Part shown: positions 55,370-63,964 of the stretch, in pieces | Numbering within the stretch: position 1 is the stretch's first letter | Layout of the letters: the number at the start of each line of letters is the position of its first letter | Origin: Clostridia bacterium | Lineage (GTDB): Bacteria; Bacillota; Clostridia; Oscillospirales; Acutalibacteraceae | Direction: 5' to 3' | Assembly: GCA_017454485.1 (NCBI GenBank) | Contig: JAFTCX010000062.1 | Coordinates: forward strand, 1-64,000 | Length of the DNA stretch: 64,000 nucleotides | Program-made: the position numbers and the translations under genes | Notes under the pieces: generated by a model | Databases searched by the model: none | What the model was told of the DNA's origin: nothing | The model's input: only the letters and a program-made list of their open reading frames with translations

Positions 55370-56107
55370 TTATTTCGCTTCGGTTGTTTCGTCTGTTGCC
55401 GCAACCTCCACACAAAAGCCCTTGCGGCCGCAATGGGTGCAGGTCAGCTTGCGGGTGCGCGGCGTGTGCCGTGCCCAGAACATCTCTTTGAATGAGGGCT
55501 TGAACACCGTGTGGCATTGCGGGCAAAGATAGGCGACGCTCTTGTAATAGTAGCGCGAGATCAGGATGCCCCAGGGCACCGCAATCACAACATAGAGCGC
55601 AAACACCCACCAAAGGCCTTTCAAAACCCACAGCAGGATGCCGGCAAGCTCCAAAAGTGTGACAGGCAGACCTGTGAACAGCATGGTCAAACGGACTTTT
55701 TTCAGCTTTTTCTGGTTGTTCATCGTGTAGGCTATGTCGCCGATGGATTCCAGGGAGATCCTGTCTTCGCTTTTCAGCTCCCGCCGCAGCGTTTCCAGCT
55801 TTTCCAGCTTTTCCGTTTTTGCGCCGATCTCCTCTTTCAGCACCTGCTCCTGCTGCTGCAGCAAAAGCGTGATTACATTGCCGGAGCCGTCCTGCGCGAG
55901 CATCTGACCGATCACGTCGAGCGGCAGATCGAGTTCGCGCAAAAAGCAGATGACGCGCATGCGGCGCAGATCGTCTTCGCTGTAAAGCCGTCTGCCGCCT
56001 TCGGAAAGATTCGACGGCACAAGGATGCCGCGGGTGTCATAGTATTGAACCGTGCGCACGGTGACGCCGCAAAGCTTTGCGAGCTCTCCCGTTGTATAGT
56101 TCGACAT
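55370..56107 (-). CDS. MerR-family regulator with membrane and zinc-ribbon domains
   Basis: 245 residues, GGAGGTG site. Residues 1-75 are a MerR winged helix (YTTGELAKLCGVTVRTVQYYDTRGIL), then a coiled coil (about 80-115), two membrane helices (about 138-160, 165-185) and a C-terminal CPQC...CTHC zinc ribbon. A membrane-tethered MerR regulator may read an envelope signal. A palindrome just upstream is a candidate autoregulatory site. Confidence 0.8.
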   Translation of the reverse strand: MSNYTTGELAKLCGVTVRTVQYYDTRGILVPSNLSEGGRRLYSEDDLRRMRVICFLRELDLPLDVIGQMLAQDGSGNVITLLLQQQEQVLKEEIGAKTEKLEKLETLRRELKSEDRISLESIGDIAYTMNNQKKLKKVRLTMLFTGLPVTLLELAGILLWVLKGLWWVFALYVVIAVPWGILISRYYYKSVAYLCPQCHTVFKPSFKEMFWARHTPRTRKLTCTHCGRKGFCVEVAATDETTEAK

Positions 56108-56141
56108 AGCTTTTCACCTCCTTCGCGTCCAGCTTAGCATA

Positions 56142-56154
56142 TGACGCAGCGTCA
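56142..56154. promoter_or_regulatory. Palindrome TGACGCAGCGTCA upstream of the MerR-like gene
   Basis: Perfect 13-base dyad (odd centre) 35-47 bases before the MerR start, overlapping a TTGTGA -35-like box on the minus strand. Confidence 0.5.
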
Positions 56155-56196
56155 CAAGCAAGCCCTGACGCAGGGGGGTTTTTTAAAAAACGATAA

Positions 56197-57051
56197 TTAT
56201 TTGCGCAATTCCACATGATCGCCCAAATCAGTGAGCTCGCAGAACACCGGGCGCTCAAACAGCGAAACGTTCGGACGGTGGAAGGTCAGCATCAGCTTTT
56301 CGCCGTCGCGGAAGATCATGCCGTGGCCGCCGTCGTCGGTGATGAGCGGTTCCAGATGCTCAAACGGACCTTGAATTTCACCGCTCACGCTGCGCGCCAC
56401 GCACTGGGCGTAGCGGCCCTCGGGAAAGGTGGACCAGATCATCAGCAGCGTGCCGTCTTTTGTGCGGAACAGGAACGGCCCGTCGGTGACATAGTGCTCG
56501 CCCTCCACGGGGGAGGGCATATAATAAGGGTCGGTCGCAAGGAACAGATCGACCGCCTCGCCTGCGGGCGCGGACAGGTCGTCCTTCAGCGGCACATAGC
56601 AGACCTTGCCGTTGAGAATCTGCGTGTGCTCGTGACAAAACACAAGATAGGGCTTGCCGTCCTTTGCCACATACAGCGTGCCGTCCAGACACTCCCAGCC
56701 GTCGGGCGTCAGCGCGCCGTCGGAATGCGGACGAAACGGCCCTTCCGGACGATCGGCAATCAGCGCATAGGTGCCGCGCAGACCGTTTTCCTGCGTGAAG
56801 GTGGCGAACAGAAAGTAGTTGTTTTTATATTTGTGCACCTCCGGCGCCCAGTTGACCTCGCGGTTCAGCCCGTAGCTTGCGGAATCAAAGACGGGCAGGG
56901 GATCGCTCCAGGTTTCCAGATCTTTGGAAAGATAGACGTCGAATCCGCCGGTGTTGCGGCCGAAATTTTGGGCGCGGGTGCCGTAGAGGTAATAGGTGCC
57001 GTTTTCAACCAGCACAAACGGGTCGCGGATGTTGATGTCGGAAAGCTTCAT
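56197..57051 (-). CDS. Glycoside hydrolase family 43 protein
   Basis: 284 residues, five-bladed beta-propeller pattern. Base Asp in NIRDPF (near residue 10), NWAPEVHKY, DGTLYV and YVTDGPFLF match GH43-type arabinanase/xylosidase relatives; the third acidic residue position reads D in TDGP rather than the E of classical members. No signal peptide, so an intracellular oligosaccharide hydrolase is likely. Start ATG has AAAGGAG nearby. Ends 90 bp from the MerR gene. Confidence 0.83.
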   Translation of the reverse strand: MKLSDINIRDPFVLVENGTYYLYGTRAQNFGRNTGGFDVYLSKDLETWSDPLPVFDSASYGLNREVNWAPEVHKYKNNYFLFATFTQENGLRGTYALIADRPEGPFRPHSDGALTPDGWECLDGTLYVAKDGKPYLVFCHEHTQILNGKVCYVPLKDDLSAPAGEAVDLFLATDPYYMPSPVEGEHYVTDGPFLFRTKDGTLLMIWSTFPEGRYAQCVARSVSGEIQGPFEHLEPLITDDGGHGMIFRDGEKLMLTFHRPNVSLFERPVFCELTDLGDHVELRK

Positions 57052-57081
57052 AAGGTGCTCCTTTCGGTTGATGCGGCGAAA

Positions 57082-57627
57082 TCAAAGTTCCAGCCGTAGT
57101 TGTACGGTTTCCTGATCGCCGGTCAAACGGGAACAAAACCCCTTCGGGTTTCTGCCGCATTCCGTAAAACCGGCTTTCAGATAAAGCGCGAGCGCGGCGG
57201 CGTTTTCGGAAACAACGGTCAGCTCAAGCTGCGCGTAGCCTGCCTTTTTTGCGCATTCGATGCAGCTGTCCAGCAGGGCGTGTCCGATTCCGTTGTTCCA
57301 AAATTCACGCAGAACGCTGACGCCGAACTCCGCGCGGTGACGCACTTTTTCGTTCTTGCCGACCGCTTCAATGCCGCCGAGTCCGACGATTTCGCCGTCC
57401 ACTTCGGCCACCAGCTCGATTTCGTTGGCGCTTTCGGTTTTTTCCTGCAAATATTGCCCTTCCTCTTCGGCGGTGAAGGTGATCTCGTCAGGGTAGGAGA
57501 GCAGATAATCGGTCTGCTCGTGTGTGCGCAAAAATACGTCCAGTGCGGCGGCGCCGTCGGCGTATACGCCGTTTCGAAGGATGCAGGTGCGTCCGTCTTT
57601 CAGCCGGACTGTTCTTTGAAACTTCAT
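57082..57627 (-). CDS. GNAT-family N-acetyltransferase
   Basis: 181 residues from the ATG at 57627 (AAGGGTGAG 8 bases upstream). GNAT motif A EFGVSVLREFWNNGIGHALLDSCIECAKKAGYAQLELTV with the acetyl-CoA loop, and motif B VSENAAALALYLKAGFTECG are intact. Substrate unknown. Follows the TfoX-like gene by 5 bp in a four-gene minus-strand cluster. Confidence 0.85.
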   Translation of the reverse strand: MKFQRTVRLKDGRTCILRNGVYADGAAALDVFLRTHEQTDYLLSYPDEITFTAEEEGQYLQEKTESANEIELVAEVDGEIVGLGGIEAVGKNEKVRHRAEFGVSVLREFWNNGIGHALLDSCIECAKKAGYAQLELTVVSENAAALALYLKAGFTECGRNPKGFCSRLTGDQETVQLRLEL

Positions 57628-57632
57628 GCTGC

Positions 57633-57950
57633 TCACCCTTTTTTCTTTTTCGGCGCGGGAAGCTCCGGTGCCATGCGCGCAACGAGCTCACGCAAAAACG
57701 CGCGATCTTCCACGTTGTCCACAAGCAGCATCTCCTTTGCGCCTTCATAGGGCAGCTCCCGTGCCGCATCCGGCAGCATCTCCAGCGCGGACGGGGTGAT
57801 CTTTATCAAAAAGCGGTCGTCATAAATGCCGCCGAAGACGCGCCCTTGATAATAAAGGATGTATTCTCCCATCATCGCGCGGTGGGAAACGCCGTCGAGC
57901 AGAGAGAGCTGCTCGAGAATGAAATCGAGATAACATGCGCTCGAGGCCAT
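57633..57950 (-). CDS. TfoX N-terminal-domain protein
   Basis: 105 residues from the ATG at 57950 (GGAGG site). MMGEYILYYQGRVFGGIYDDRFLIKIT is the TfoX-N core. Unlike the competence regulator TfoX it lacks the C-terminal domain; stand-alone forms in Firmicutes are of unknown role. Ends in a poly-Lys tail. One base separates it from the upstream CMD gene. Confidence 0.78.
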   Translation of the reverse strand: MASSACYLDFILEQLSLLDGVSHRAMMGEYILYYQGRVFGGIYDDRFLIKITPSALEMLPDAARELPYEGAKEMLLVDNVEDRAFLRELVARMAPELPAPKKKKG

Positions 57951-57951
57951 G

Positions 57952-58281
57952 TCAGTCCTCCTTCCAAACGTCCTTTGCCAGCCGGAAGACCGCCCAGCCC
58001 TTCGGCCAGCCGGTGTACATCGTTGCATGGGTGATGATGGCGGCAATCTCTTCCTTTGTGACGCCGTGCGCCTTTGCGTTTTGCAGGTGATAGACCAGGG
58101 AGGAATCCGTGACGCCGGACGCCATCAGGGAAACAACGGTGACGATGCACTTGGTTTTGACGTCGATCGCCTGCGCGTTCCAGACTTCGCCGAACAGCAC
58201 ATCATCGTTCAAATGCGCAAACATCGGCGCAAATTCGCCGAGCTGGTCGCGCCCCGCGGTCTGTTTGATTTTTTCGCTCAT
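57952..58281 (-). CDS. Carboxymuconolactone decarboxylase-like protein
   Basis: 109 residues of the CMD/AhpD-like helical fold (VWNAQAIDVKTKCIVTVVSLMASG ... HLQNAKAHGVTKEEIAAIITHATMYTGWPKGWAVFRLAKDV). The CxxC of AhpD is absent, so peroxidase activity is unlikely. Located 2 bp after the cupin gene; the CMD-cupin pair recurs in Firmicutes and probably acts on one small-molecule substrate. Confidence 0.82.
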   Translation of the reverse strand: MSEKIKQTAGRDQLGEFAPMFAHLNDDVLFGEVWNAQAIDVKTKCIVTVVSLMASGVTDSSLVYHLQNAKAHGVTKEEIAAIITHATMYTGWPKGWAVFRLAKDVWKED

Positions 58282-58283
58282 GT

Positions 58284-58727
58284 TCAGCCCTCCGTTTTGC
58301 CGTAATCTTCGTCGCTGACTGCTTCACACCATTCTGTGCTCGTGTTTTCGCCGGGCACTTCCACCGCGATGTGAGAAAACCAACTGTCTTTTTTCGCGCC
58401 GTGCCAGTGCTTGACGTTTGCCGGAATGGTGATGACCGTGCCCGCCGTCAGGCTGACCGCGTCTTTGCCCGCTTCCTGATACCAGCCCTCGCCGGCCGTA
58501 CAGATCAAAAGCTGACCGCCGCCGTTTGCCGCGTGGTGAATATGCCAGTGGTTGCGGCAGCCCGGCTCAAAGGTGACGTTGGCAAGAAAGACCGGACACG
58601 CGCCGGGTTCGGTCAGCGGCTTTAAAAAGGAGTGGCCGGTGAAATACTGCGCATAGGCGTCGTTCGGCGCGCCGATGCCGAACGCATCCTGCGAAAGAAA
58701 ATCGTCTTTGTTCAAAAATTTGCGCAT
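58284..58727 (-). CDS. Cupin-domain protein
   Basis: 147 residues, AGGAGG site. Cupin motif 1 CRNHWHIHHANGGGQ with metal-binding histidines (the residues read NHWHIHHAANGGGQLL) and motif 2 with HWHGA. Probably binds a divalent metal. Leads the cupin-CMD-TfoX-GNAT run. Similar proteins are annotated as carboxymuconolactone-pathway or quercetinase-like; the reaction is unknown. Confidence 0.83.
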   Translation of the reverse strand: MRKFLNKDDFLSQDAFGIGAPNDAYAQYFTGHSFLKPLTEPGACPVFLANVTFEPGCRNHWHIHHAANGGGQLLICTAGEGWYQEAGKDAVSLTAGTVITIPANVKHWHGAKKDSWFSHIAVEVPGENTSTEWCEAVSDEDYGKTEG

Positions 58728-58750
58728 GGGAAAACCTCCTAGGTTGGTAA

Positions 58751-59662
58751 TTAAAGTTCTTCTGTGAAAAAGTCACTGTCGATACGTTTTATCTCATACA
58801 CGTGTTCACATGACACGCCAACATTATGCTTTATCATCAATCGAGTTAGCATCATTCCATCAACAAGAACAATTTTTGCACCAAGTAAGTTGCCAGCGTA
58901 CTGGATGGCTCCAGAAGAAAACTTCGCGGTTGTAATAAACAACCCCTTTTGCGCTTGCTTTCCTTGTAAAGCACCTACAAATTTCTGAATTTCTGGTTTT
59001 GCAACGGTTTGATTTGGAGACCATTGTTTTGCTTGAATGTAAATATTACTGAATCCAAGTTGATCTTCTTTTATGATTCCGTCAATTCCGCCGTCGTTTG
59101 ACTGCTGAGTAACCTTCCCGGCGTCAGCGATTCCATTGCCATATCCCATGTTGAGCAACAATCTAACTACCAGCTTTTCAAACCCCGAAGGAGAGAGTTT
59201 CATTACTTCGTCCATTATTTGACTGGAAAGTGCAGAAGTTACCTGTTGGAAAGCGGCGTCCAAAGCTTCCATCGGAGATTCATTTTTTTCTTCTTCAATG
59301 TCGTTGTGGGCATTTTCTGTAGAAATGGTATGAAAGGCTTTGAATGCTTCTGATCTTTCAAGGTATTTTAAATCTATCCTTTCTCCTGAATTAAGCGCAC
59401 TCAGTCCGTCGCTCGTAATTCTATATTTCCCTCTTTGGGGAGTTTCGATTAATCCAGCTTTATCAAGATAGGTTCTAGCCCATGCTACACGATTATCAAA
59501 AGTGCTTTGCTTTCCACTTGGAAGAAGCTCTTCTCTGTCTCTGTCAGAAATCTTCATCTCTTTTGCGATTATTTCTCTGACTTCTTTTGCACTATGCAGT
59601 CCTCCATCTTCTACGGCTTTTAAAAAGCCCTCGAAAAATTCAAAAAACTTTGGAATTGACAT
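58751..59662 (-). CDS. mrr: Mrr-type restriction endonuclease
   Basis: 303 residues from the ATG at 59662 (AAGGAG site). N-terminal Mrr winged helix (about 1-95). C-terminal Mrr catalytic domain from LSPSGFEKLVVRLLLNMGYG, with DGGIDGII and the IYIQAKQW strand supplying the D...QxK active site. Mrr cuts methylated DNA (type IV). AT-rich relative to neighbours, so probably acquired. Single gene with its own promoter. Confidence 0.88.
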   Translation of the reverse strand: MSIPKFFEFFEGFLKAVEDGGLHSAKEVREIIAKEMKISDRDREELLPSGKQSTFDNRVAWARTYLDKAGLIETPQRGKYRITSDGLSALNSGERIDLKYLERSEAFKAFHTISTENAHNDIEEEKNESPMEALDAAFQQVTSALSSQIMDEVMKLSPSGFEKLVVRLLLNMGYGNGIADAGKVTQQSNDGGIDGIIKEDQLGFSNIYIQAKQWSPNQTVAKPEIQKFVGALQGKQAQKGLFITTAKFSSGAIQYAGNLLGAKIVLVDGMMLTRLMIKHNVGVSCEHVYEIKRIDSDFFTEEL

Positions 59663-59738
59663 AAAACAAATCTCCTTTTTACACTTGGTTTTTATGAGGG
59701 CGAATGATGTCGAACAGTGGTGCTTAAATAACAAAAAT

Positions 59739-59767
59739 ATTATAACATAAAAATTTGGAAATGAAAA
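59739..59767 (-). promoter_or_regulatory. Promoter of mrr
   Basis: Minus strand TTTTCA (59762-59767), 17 bases, TATAAT (59739-59744). Confidence 0.55.
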
Positions 59768-59791
59768 GGACTTTTTTCTGACGACGAAAAG

Positions 59792-59830
59792 AAAACCACG
59801 GAATTCCTTAAAGTAAGGTTCCGTGGTTTT
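59792..59830 (-). terminator. Terminator after the tRNA-Ser genes
   Basis: 12-bp stem AAAACCACGGAA/TTCCGTGGTTTT with a 15-base loop, followed on the minus strand by TTTTCTTTTC. Confidence 0.75.
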
Positions 59831-59834
59831 AATG

Positions 59835-59925
59835 TGGCGGAGAAGAGGAGACTCGAACTCCTGCGCCGGTTACCCGACCTACGCCCTTAGCAGGGGCGCC
59901 TCGTCACCAACTTGAGTACTTCTCC
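59835..59925 (-). tRNA. tRNA-Ser (anticodon GCT)
   Basis: 91 bases with encoded CCA (59835-59837). Acceptor GGAGAAG/CTTCTCC, anticodon loop CTGCTAA giving GCT, long class-II variable arm, T arm GGAGTTCGAGTCTCC. Reads AGC/AGU codons. Confidence 0.95.
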
Positions 59926-59946
59926 GGGTGTCGATTGTTTCAAATA

Positions 59947-60036
59947 TGGCGGAGAGAGTGGGATTCGAACCCACGGTACGCAGGGCGCACGACGGTTTTC
60001 AAGACCGTTCCGTTATGACCGCTTCGGTATCTCTCC
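59947..60036 (-). tRNA. tRNA-Ser (anticodon TGA)
   Basis: 90 bases with encoded CCA. Acceptor GGAGAGA/TCTCTCC, anticodon loop CTTGAAA giving TGA, long variable arm, T loop TTCGAAT. Transcribed before the GCT isoacceptor as a two-tRNA operon. Confidence 0.95.
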
Positions 60037-60050
60037 GTATTTGCCTTGAA

Positions 60051-60079
60051 ATTTTATCATAGAACCCGGCGTTTGTCAA
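60051..60079 (-). promoter_or_regulatory. Promoter of the tRNA-Ser operon
   Basis: Minus strand consensus TTGACA (60074-60079), 17 bases, TAAAAT (60051-60056). Confidence 0.85.
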
Positions 60080-60129
60080 GCGCTTTCTCCCAATTTTTCA
60101 TTTTTATTTTTCCAAACCGCGCAGAACGC

Positions 60130-60157
60130 TTGATTTTTGAACAAAGTATGATATAAT
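60130..60157 (+). promoter_or_regulatory. Promoter of asnS
   Basis: TTGATT (60130-60135), 16 bases, TATAAT (60152-60157). No T-box leader is present between it and the start codon. Confidence 0.75.
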
Positions 60158-60191
60158 AAAAAGAACTCATTTTACGCTGTTTGGGGGCATA

Positions 60192-61589
60192 ATGATGAAA
60201 AGAACAGAAATTGCAAAGCTTTACGCCGCGCCGCAGCAGTTTACCGGCGCACCCGTGACCGTTTGCGGCTGGGTGCGTACCAACCGCGATTCCAAGGCGC
60301 TCGGCTTTATGGAGGTCAACGACGGAAGCTGCTTCAAAGGCGTGCAGGTCGTGTTTGAACGCGAAAAAATTGCCGATTACGCCGCTGTGGCAAAGCTCAA
60401 CGTCGGCACCGCCGTGATCGTCACCGGCACGTTGATCCTCACCCCGGAAGCACGCCAGCCGTTTGAAATCAACGCCGATTCCATCGAGGTGGAGGGTGCG
60501 TCCACGCCCGATTATCCGCTGCAGAAAAAGCGCCATTCGCCGGAATATCTGCGCACGATCGCGCATCTGCGTCCGCGCACGAATCTGTATTCCGCGGCGT
60601 TTCGCGTGCGTTCGGCGGCCGCGTTTGCGCTGCATCGCTTCTTCAACGAAAACGGCTTTGTATATGCACATACCCCGCTGATCTCCTGCTCGGACGCCGA
60701 GGGCGCGGGCGAAATGTTCCGCGTGACAACGCTCGATATGGAAAACCCGCCGCGCACCGAGGACGGCAAGGTGGATTACAGCCAGGACTTTTTCGGCAAG
60801 GGTGCGTTTTTGACCGTGTCCGGCCAGCTTCAGGGCGAAATCATGGCGCAGGCCTTCGGCAAAATCTATACCTTCGGTCCCACGTTCCGCGCAGAAAAGA
60901 GCTACACGCAGCGCCACGCTGCCGAGTTCTGGATGATCGAACCGGAGATCGCGTTTGCCGATCTAAACGACGATATGGCGCTGGCGGAAGCGATGATCAA
61001 ATATGTCATCCGCTATGTGATCGACACCTGCCCGCAGGATATGGCCTTCCTCAACCAGTTTGTGGACAAGGGACTGCTGGAGCGGCTGGAAGCTGTTGCG
61101 TCCTCCGAATTCGGCCGCATTACCTATACCGAGGCTGTGGAGCTTTTGAAACAGCACAACGACGAATTTGAATATAAGGTCGAGTGGGGCACGGACCTGC
61201 AGACCGAGCATGAGCGCTTCCTCACCGAACAGATCTTCAAAAAGCCCGTGTTTGTCACGGATTATCCCAAAGAGATCAAGGCGTTTTATATGCGCCTGAA
61301 CGACGACGGCAAAACCGTTGCGGCCTGTGACTGTCTGGTGATGGGCATCGGCGAGATCATCGGCGGCAGTCAGCGCGAGGAGCGCTATGATGTGCTGCTC
61401 GAGCGCATCCGTGAGCTGGGTCTCAAGGAAGAGGACTACTGGTGGTATCTGGATTTGCGCAAATACGGCGGCACAAAGCACGCCGGCTTCGGCCTGGGCT
61501 TTGAGCGTCTGGTCATGTATCTGACCGGGATCGCCAATATCCGCGACGTGCTGCCGTTCCCGCGCACGACCGGCTCGGCGGAATTTTAA
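60192..61589 (+). CDS. asnS: Asparaginyl-tRNA synthetase
   Basis: 465 residues, the usual size. OB-fold anticodon-binding domain ([25 protein letters not shown]), class II motif 2 ([21 protein letters not shown]) and motif 3 ([27 protein letters not shown]). The His-Ala-Ala-Glu-Phe-Trp form of motif 2 marks AsnRS rather than AspRS. Charges tRNA-Asn in the cytoplasm. GGGGGC upstream of tandem ATG codons. Confidence 0.95.
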   Translation: MMKRTEIAKLYAAPQQFTGAPVTVCGWVRTNRDSKALGFMEVNDGSCFKGVQVVFEREKIADYAAVAKLNVGTAVIVTGTLILTPEARQPFEINADSIEVEGASTPDYPLQKKRHSPEYLRTIAHLRPRTNLYSAAFRVRSAAAFALHRFFNENGFVYAHTPLISCSDAEGAGEMFRVTTLDMENPPRTEDGKVDYSQDFFGKGAFLTVSGQLQGEIMAQAFGKIYTFGPTFRAEKSYTQRHAAEFWMIEPEIAFADLNDDMALAEAMIKYVIRYVIDTCPQDMAFLNQFVDKGLLERLEAVASSEFGRITYTEAVELLKQHNDEFEYKVEWGTDLQTEHERFLTEQIFKKPVFVTDYPKEIKAFYMRLNDDGKTVAACDCLVMGIGEIIGGSQREERYDVLLERIRELGLKEEDYWWYLDLRKYGGTKHAGFGLGFERLVMYLTGIANIRDVLPFPRTTGSAEF

Positions 61590-61592
61590 GCC

Positions 61593-61843
61593 AATTAGGA
61601 ATTAGGAATTCGAAATTCGGAATTGCGGTCGCGCTTTTGCGTGAACATTGCGCTGAACGGTTTCACCGCAAAGGGAAACAGCACAGCAGCACCCGTTCTT
61701 GTAAATTGAGCTTTTCCGTATGGCTTTATCGTCGACGGACGTTCCGTTGTTTAACTTTTGTTTTCGCGGATGAAGCGTTCGAACCAAACGCGCTGAAAGG
61801 CGTGACCATAATTGCGAATTGCTCATTGCGAATTGCGAATTAG
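61593..61843. repeat. AATT-rich repeat pair around a 165 bp non-coding stretch
   Basis: 61593-61634 is built from AATTAGG/AATTCGG units and ends GCGGTCGCG. 61800-61843 is built from ATTGCGAATT units and reads as a loose inverted partner. The composition matches the ends of the element at 20535-21084. The interior has no ORF with a start signal. The region separates asnS from the aminotransferase gene. Confidence 0.5.
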
Positions 61844-61895
61844 ATTTCATTCCATCTTTCCTCTTCCACAATTTCAACAAGGAGACCTATACATA

Positions 61896-63173
61896 ATGTC
61901 CGATTATCTTTCCATGACAAAAGATCAGCTCAAGCAGGAACTGCAGGAGCTGATGGCCGCCTATAAAAACTATCAGTCGCTCGGGCTGACGCTCGATATG
62001 TCGCGCGGAAAGCCCGGTGTGGATCAGCTTTCCGTGTCCAACGGACTGCTGGACGCGATCACCTCGCACGACTGGGACGACGAAAACAACCATTCCCTGC
62101 GCTACCTCAACTACGGTCTGCTCACCGGCATCGACGAGTGCAAGGAGATTTTTGCCGCGCTGCTTGAGGTGCCGATGAAGAACGTCATCGTCTGCGGCAA
62201 CTCCAGTCTGAACCTGATGTTCGATTATCTGACGCAGTGTATGCTGACCGGCTCCGACGGGGTGCCTTGGAAGGATCAAGGTGAAATCAAGTTTTTGTGC
62301 CCCTCTCCGGGCTATGACCGCCATTTCGCCATCTGCGAATATTACGGCATCAAGATGATCACCGTGCACATGACCGAGACCGGTCCGGATATGGACGAGG
62401 TGGAGGAATACATCAAAGACCCGAAAGTAAAGGGCATGTTCTGCGTGCCGAAATATTCCAACCCGACGGGCGTGACCTACAGCCACGAAACCGTGGAGCG
62501 CATTGCGGCCATGCGTCCGGCGGCAAACGATTTCCGCATCATTTGGGACAACGCCTACATCGTCCACGACCTCGCCTCCAAGGGCGATAAGCTCGACAAT
62601 ATTTTTGAATCGCTGAAAAAATACGGCCATGAGGACATGGTGATCGAGTTCACGTCCACGTCAAAGATCAGCTTCCCCGGCGCAGGCGTTGCCGCACTTG
62701 CCGCGTCCGACCGCAACATCGAGATCATCAAAAGCCGCCTGAAATATCAGACGATCGGCTACGACAAGCTCAACCAGTACCGCCATGTGAAGTTTTATAA
62801 AACCGTGGACGGCTTGAAAAACTATATGCGGCTGCACCGCAACATCCTTGCGCCGAAGTTCAAAATTGTGCTTTATGAGTTTGAGCTCAAGCTCAGCGGC
62901 TACGGAATTGCGAAATGGACCTACCCGAAGGGCGGCTATTTCATCAACCTTGACGTCTATCCCGGCACGGCAAAGCGCGTGTGCGAGCTTTGCAAAAAGG
63001 CGGGCGTGACCCTGACCCCCGCCGGCGCGACCTTCCCGTACGGCGTGGACCCGGAGGACAAAAATTTGCGCATCGCGCCGTCGTATCCGCCGGTGGATGA
63101 GCTGCTGACAGCGACCAAGCTGCTTTGTCTGTGCGTGAAGATCGCCGCAGCGGAAAAGCTGATTGAAAAGTGA
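61896..63173 (+). CDS. Aminotransferase class I/II, aspartate-aminotransferase-like (PF12897)
   Basis: 425 residues from the ATG at 61896 (AAGGAGA site). SRGKPGVDQL, CGNSSLNLMFDY, PSPGYDRHFAICE, PKYSNPTGVTYS and the PLP lysine in STSKISFPGAG are typical of this fold type I subfamily. The conserved NxxNPTG-like and final R in RIAPSYPP bind the substrate carboxylate. Likely amino donor/acceptor pair unknown. Confidence 0.88.
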   Translation: MSDYLSMTKDQLKQELQELMAAYKNYQSLGLTLDMSRGKPGVDQLSVSNGLLDAITSHDWDDENNHSLRYLNYGLLTGIDECKEIFAALLEVPMKNVIVCGNSSLNLMFDYLTQCMLTGSDGVPWKDQGEIKFLCPSPGYDRHFAICEYYGIKMITVHMTETGPDMDEVEEYIKDPKVKGMFCVPKYSNPTGVTYSHETVERIAAMRPAANDFRIIWDNAYIVHDLASKGDKLDNIFESLKKYGHEDMVIEFTSTSKISFPGAGVAALAASDRNIEIIKSRLKYQTIGYDKLNQYRHVKFYKTVDGLKNYMRLHRNILAPKFKIVLYEFELKLSGYGIAKWTYPKGGYFINLDVYPGTAKRVCELCKKAGVTLTPAGATFPYGVDPEDKNLRIAPSYPPVDELLTATKLLCLCVKIAAAEKLIEK

Positions 63174-63183
63174 AAAGAAAAAA

Positions 63184-63218
63184 GCTGCCGCAAACGCCGA
63201 AAAACAGTGTTGCGGCAG
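63184..63218 (+). terminator. Hairpin after the aminotransferase gene
   Basis: CTGCCGCAA/TTGCGGCAG stem shortly after the stop, followed by TGACGTTTTA; a modest terminator. Confidence 0.5.
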
Positions 63219-63231
63219 TGACGTTTTATAG

Positions 63232-63383
63232 AAAAAGCCGCTTTGAATCACTCCAAAGCGGCCAGGTTCAGTTCGGCTATTTGGCAGGCGTAGCAATCTC
63301 CTGCATCTCTCGGGTTGCCCCTGTCGTACCGGCGGCGTGTGGTCGCTACGAAATCTACCACCTCAAATAACCTTTCTTATCCT
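63232..63383 (-). ncRNA. Small stand-alone RNA of about 150 nt, unassigned
   Basis: It has a near-consensus promoter (63390-63418) and a perfect terminator: GCCGCTTTG/CAAAGCGGC stem (63237-63262) plus T tract. No ORF with a ribosome binding site lies between. Partial pairing of the ends (TATTTG with CAAATA) and of CGTAGC with GCTACG suggests a rod-like fold with internal bubbles. A 6S-like RNA is possible, but I could not match a family. Confidence 0.6.
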
Positions 63384-63389
63384 ATACTT

Positions 63390-63418
63390 ATTTTAGCAGA
63401 ATTATACCTGGTTGTCAA
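63390..63418 (-). promoter_or_regulatory. Promoter of the small RNA
   Basis: Minus strand TTGACA (63413-63418), 17 bases, TAAAAT (63390-63395). It overlaps the last codons of the PBECR2-like gene. Confidence 0.8.
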
Positions 63419-63797
63419 GCTTTTTGTACACAGGCTCGTTGTTTCTCAAAAATTGTTCAAATCGTTCCTCTCCCAGTTCAATGGCAGTAATGATTGAGTT
63501 CTTAAATTTGGGGTTATCACTTTCCACAACGAGGCGAATAATAATGTTGACAATGCTACCATCCTTTGGGAATGCTTTGGAAACGATGACGGAATATGGT
63601 CTTTTATCGGGAAAAACATAATCCGGATCACGAATGATTTCAGAGAATAACGGGCGATATGTTTCATAAAACGAAAGCCCCCGGCGCTCTTTGATGTGTT
63701 CCATCCGGTTGTTTGTCAACACAACCCCGTCTGTTAAGATAGCCTTGTTTGAAACCCGTTGATATATAGCAATATCAATTCTTCCGATTTTTTGCAC
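63402..63797 (-). CDS. PBECR2-like nuclease-domain protein
   Basis: 131 residues from the GTG at 63797 (AGGAGATCAAACC upstream). The open frame continues upstream only because it runs through the repeat, so the longer form is rejected. The pattern VVLTNNRMEHIKERRG ... YETYRPLFSEIIRDPDYVF ... VIVRLV-like strands ... NSIITAIEL fits the phage-associated barnase-EndoU-colicin-like (PBECR2) group. A toxin or phage-related RNase role is suggested by the family only. AT-rich, likely acquired. Confidence 0.55.
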   Translation of the reverse strand: MQKIGRIDIAIYQRVSNKAILTDGVVLTNNRMEHIKERRGLSFYETYRPLFSEIIRDPDYVFPDKRPYSVIVSKAFPKDGSIVNIIIRLVVESDNPKFKNSIITAIELGEERFEQFLRNNEPVYKKLDNQV

Positions 63798-63817
63798 GGT
63801 TTGATCTCCTGTGTTAG

Positions 63818-63945
63818 TTACCCACTGATTCACGCGGACGTGCAAATCTTGACGGTAAATTGGAAGGTTGTCTGCGTGATTTCTGTAGCATCTGACGAAA
63901 AAAATTCCTCGCCAATTTTCACACACCGAGTGAATCAGCGGGTAC
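63818..63945. repeat. Second full copy of the GTACCC...GGGTAC miniature repeat
   Basis: 128 bp, ends TTACCCACTGATTCACGCGG and CCGAGTGAATCAGCGGGTAC. The interior aligns with 12283-12443 apart from a central deletion of about 30 bp. It lies in the presumed 5' untranslated region of the PBECR2-like gene, between the promoter at 63965-63992 and its ribosome binding site. Confidence 0.85.
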
Positions 63946-63964
63946 TTTGTATTTATCTGCAAAC

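Noticed and set aside
60158..60191. T-box leader for asnS
   Set aside because: Only about 35 bases separate the promoter from the start codon, too short for a T-box.
63798..63962. N-terminal extension of the PBECR2-like gene through the miniature repeat
   Set aside because: The frame is open only by chance within the repeat; the RBS and GTG at 63797 give the conserved start.
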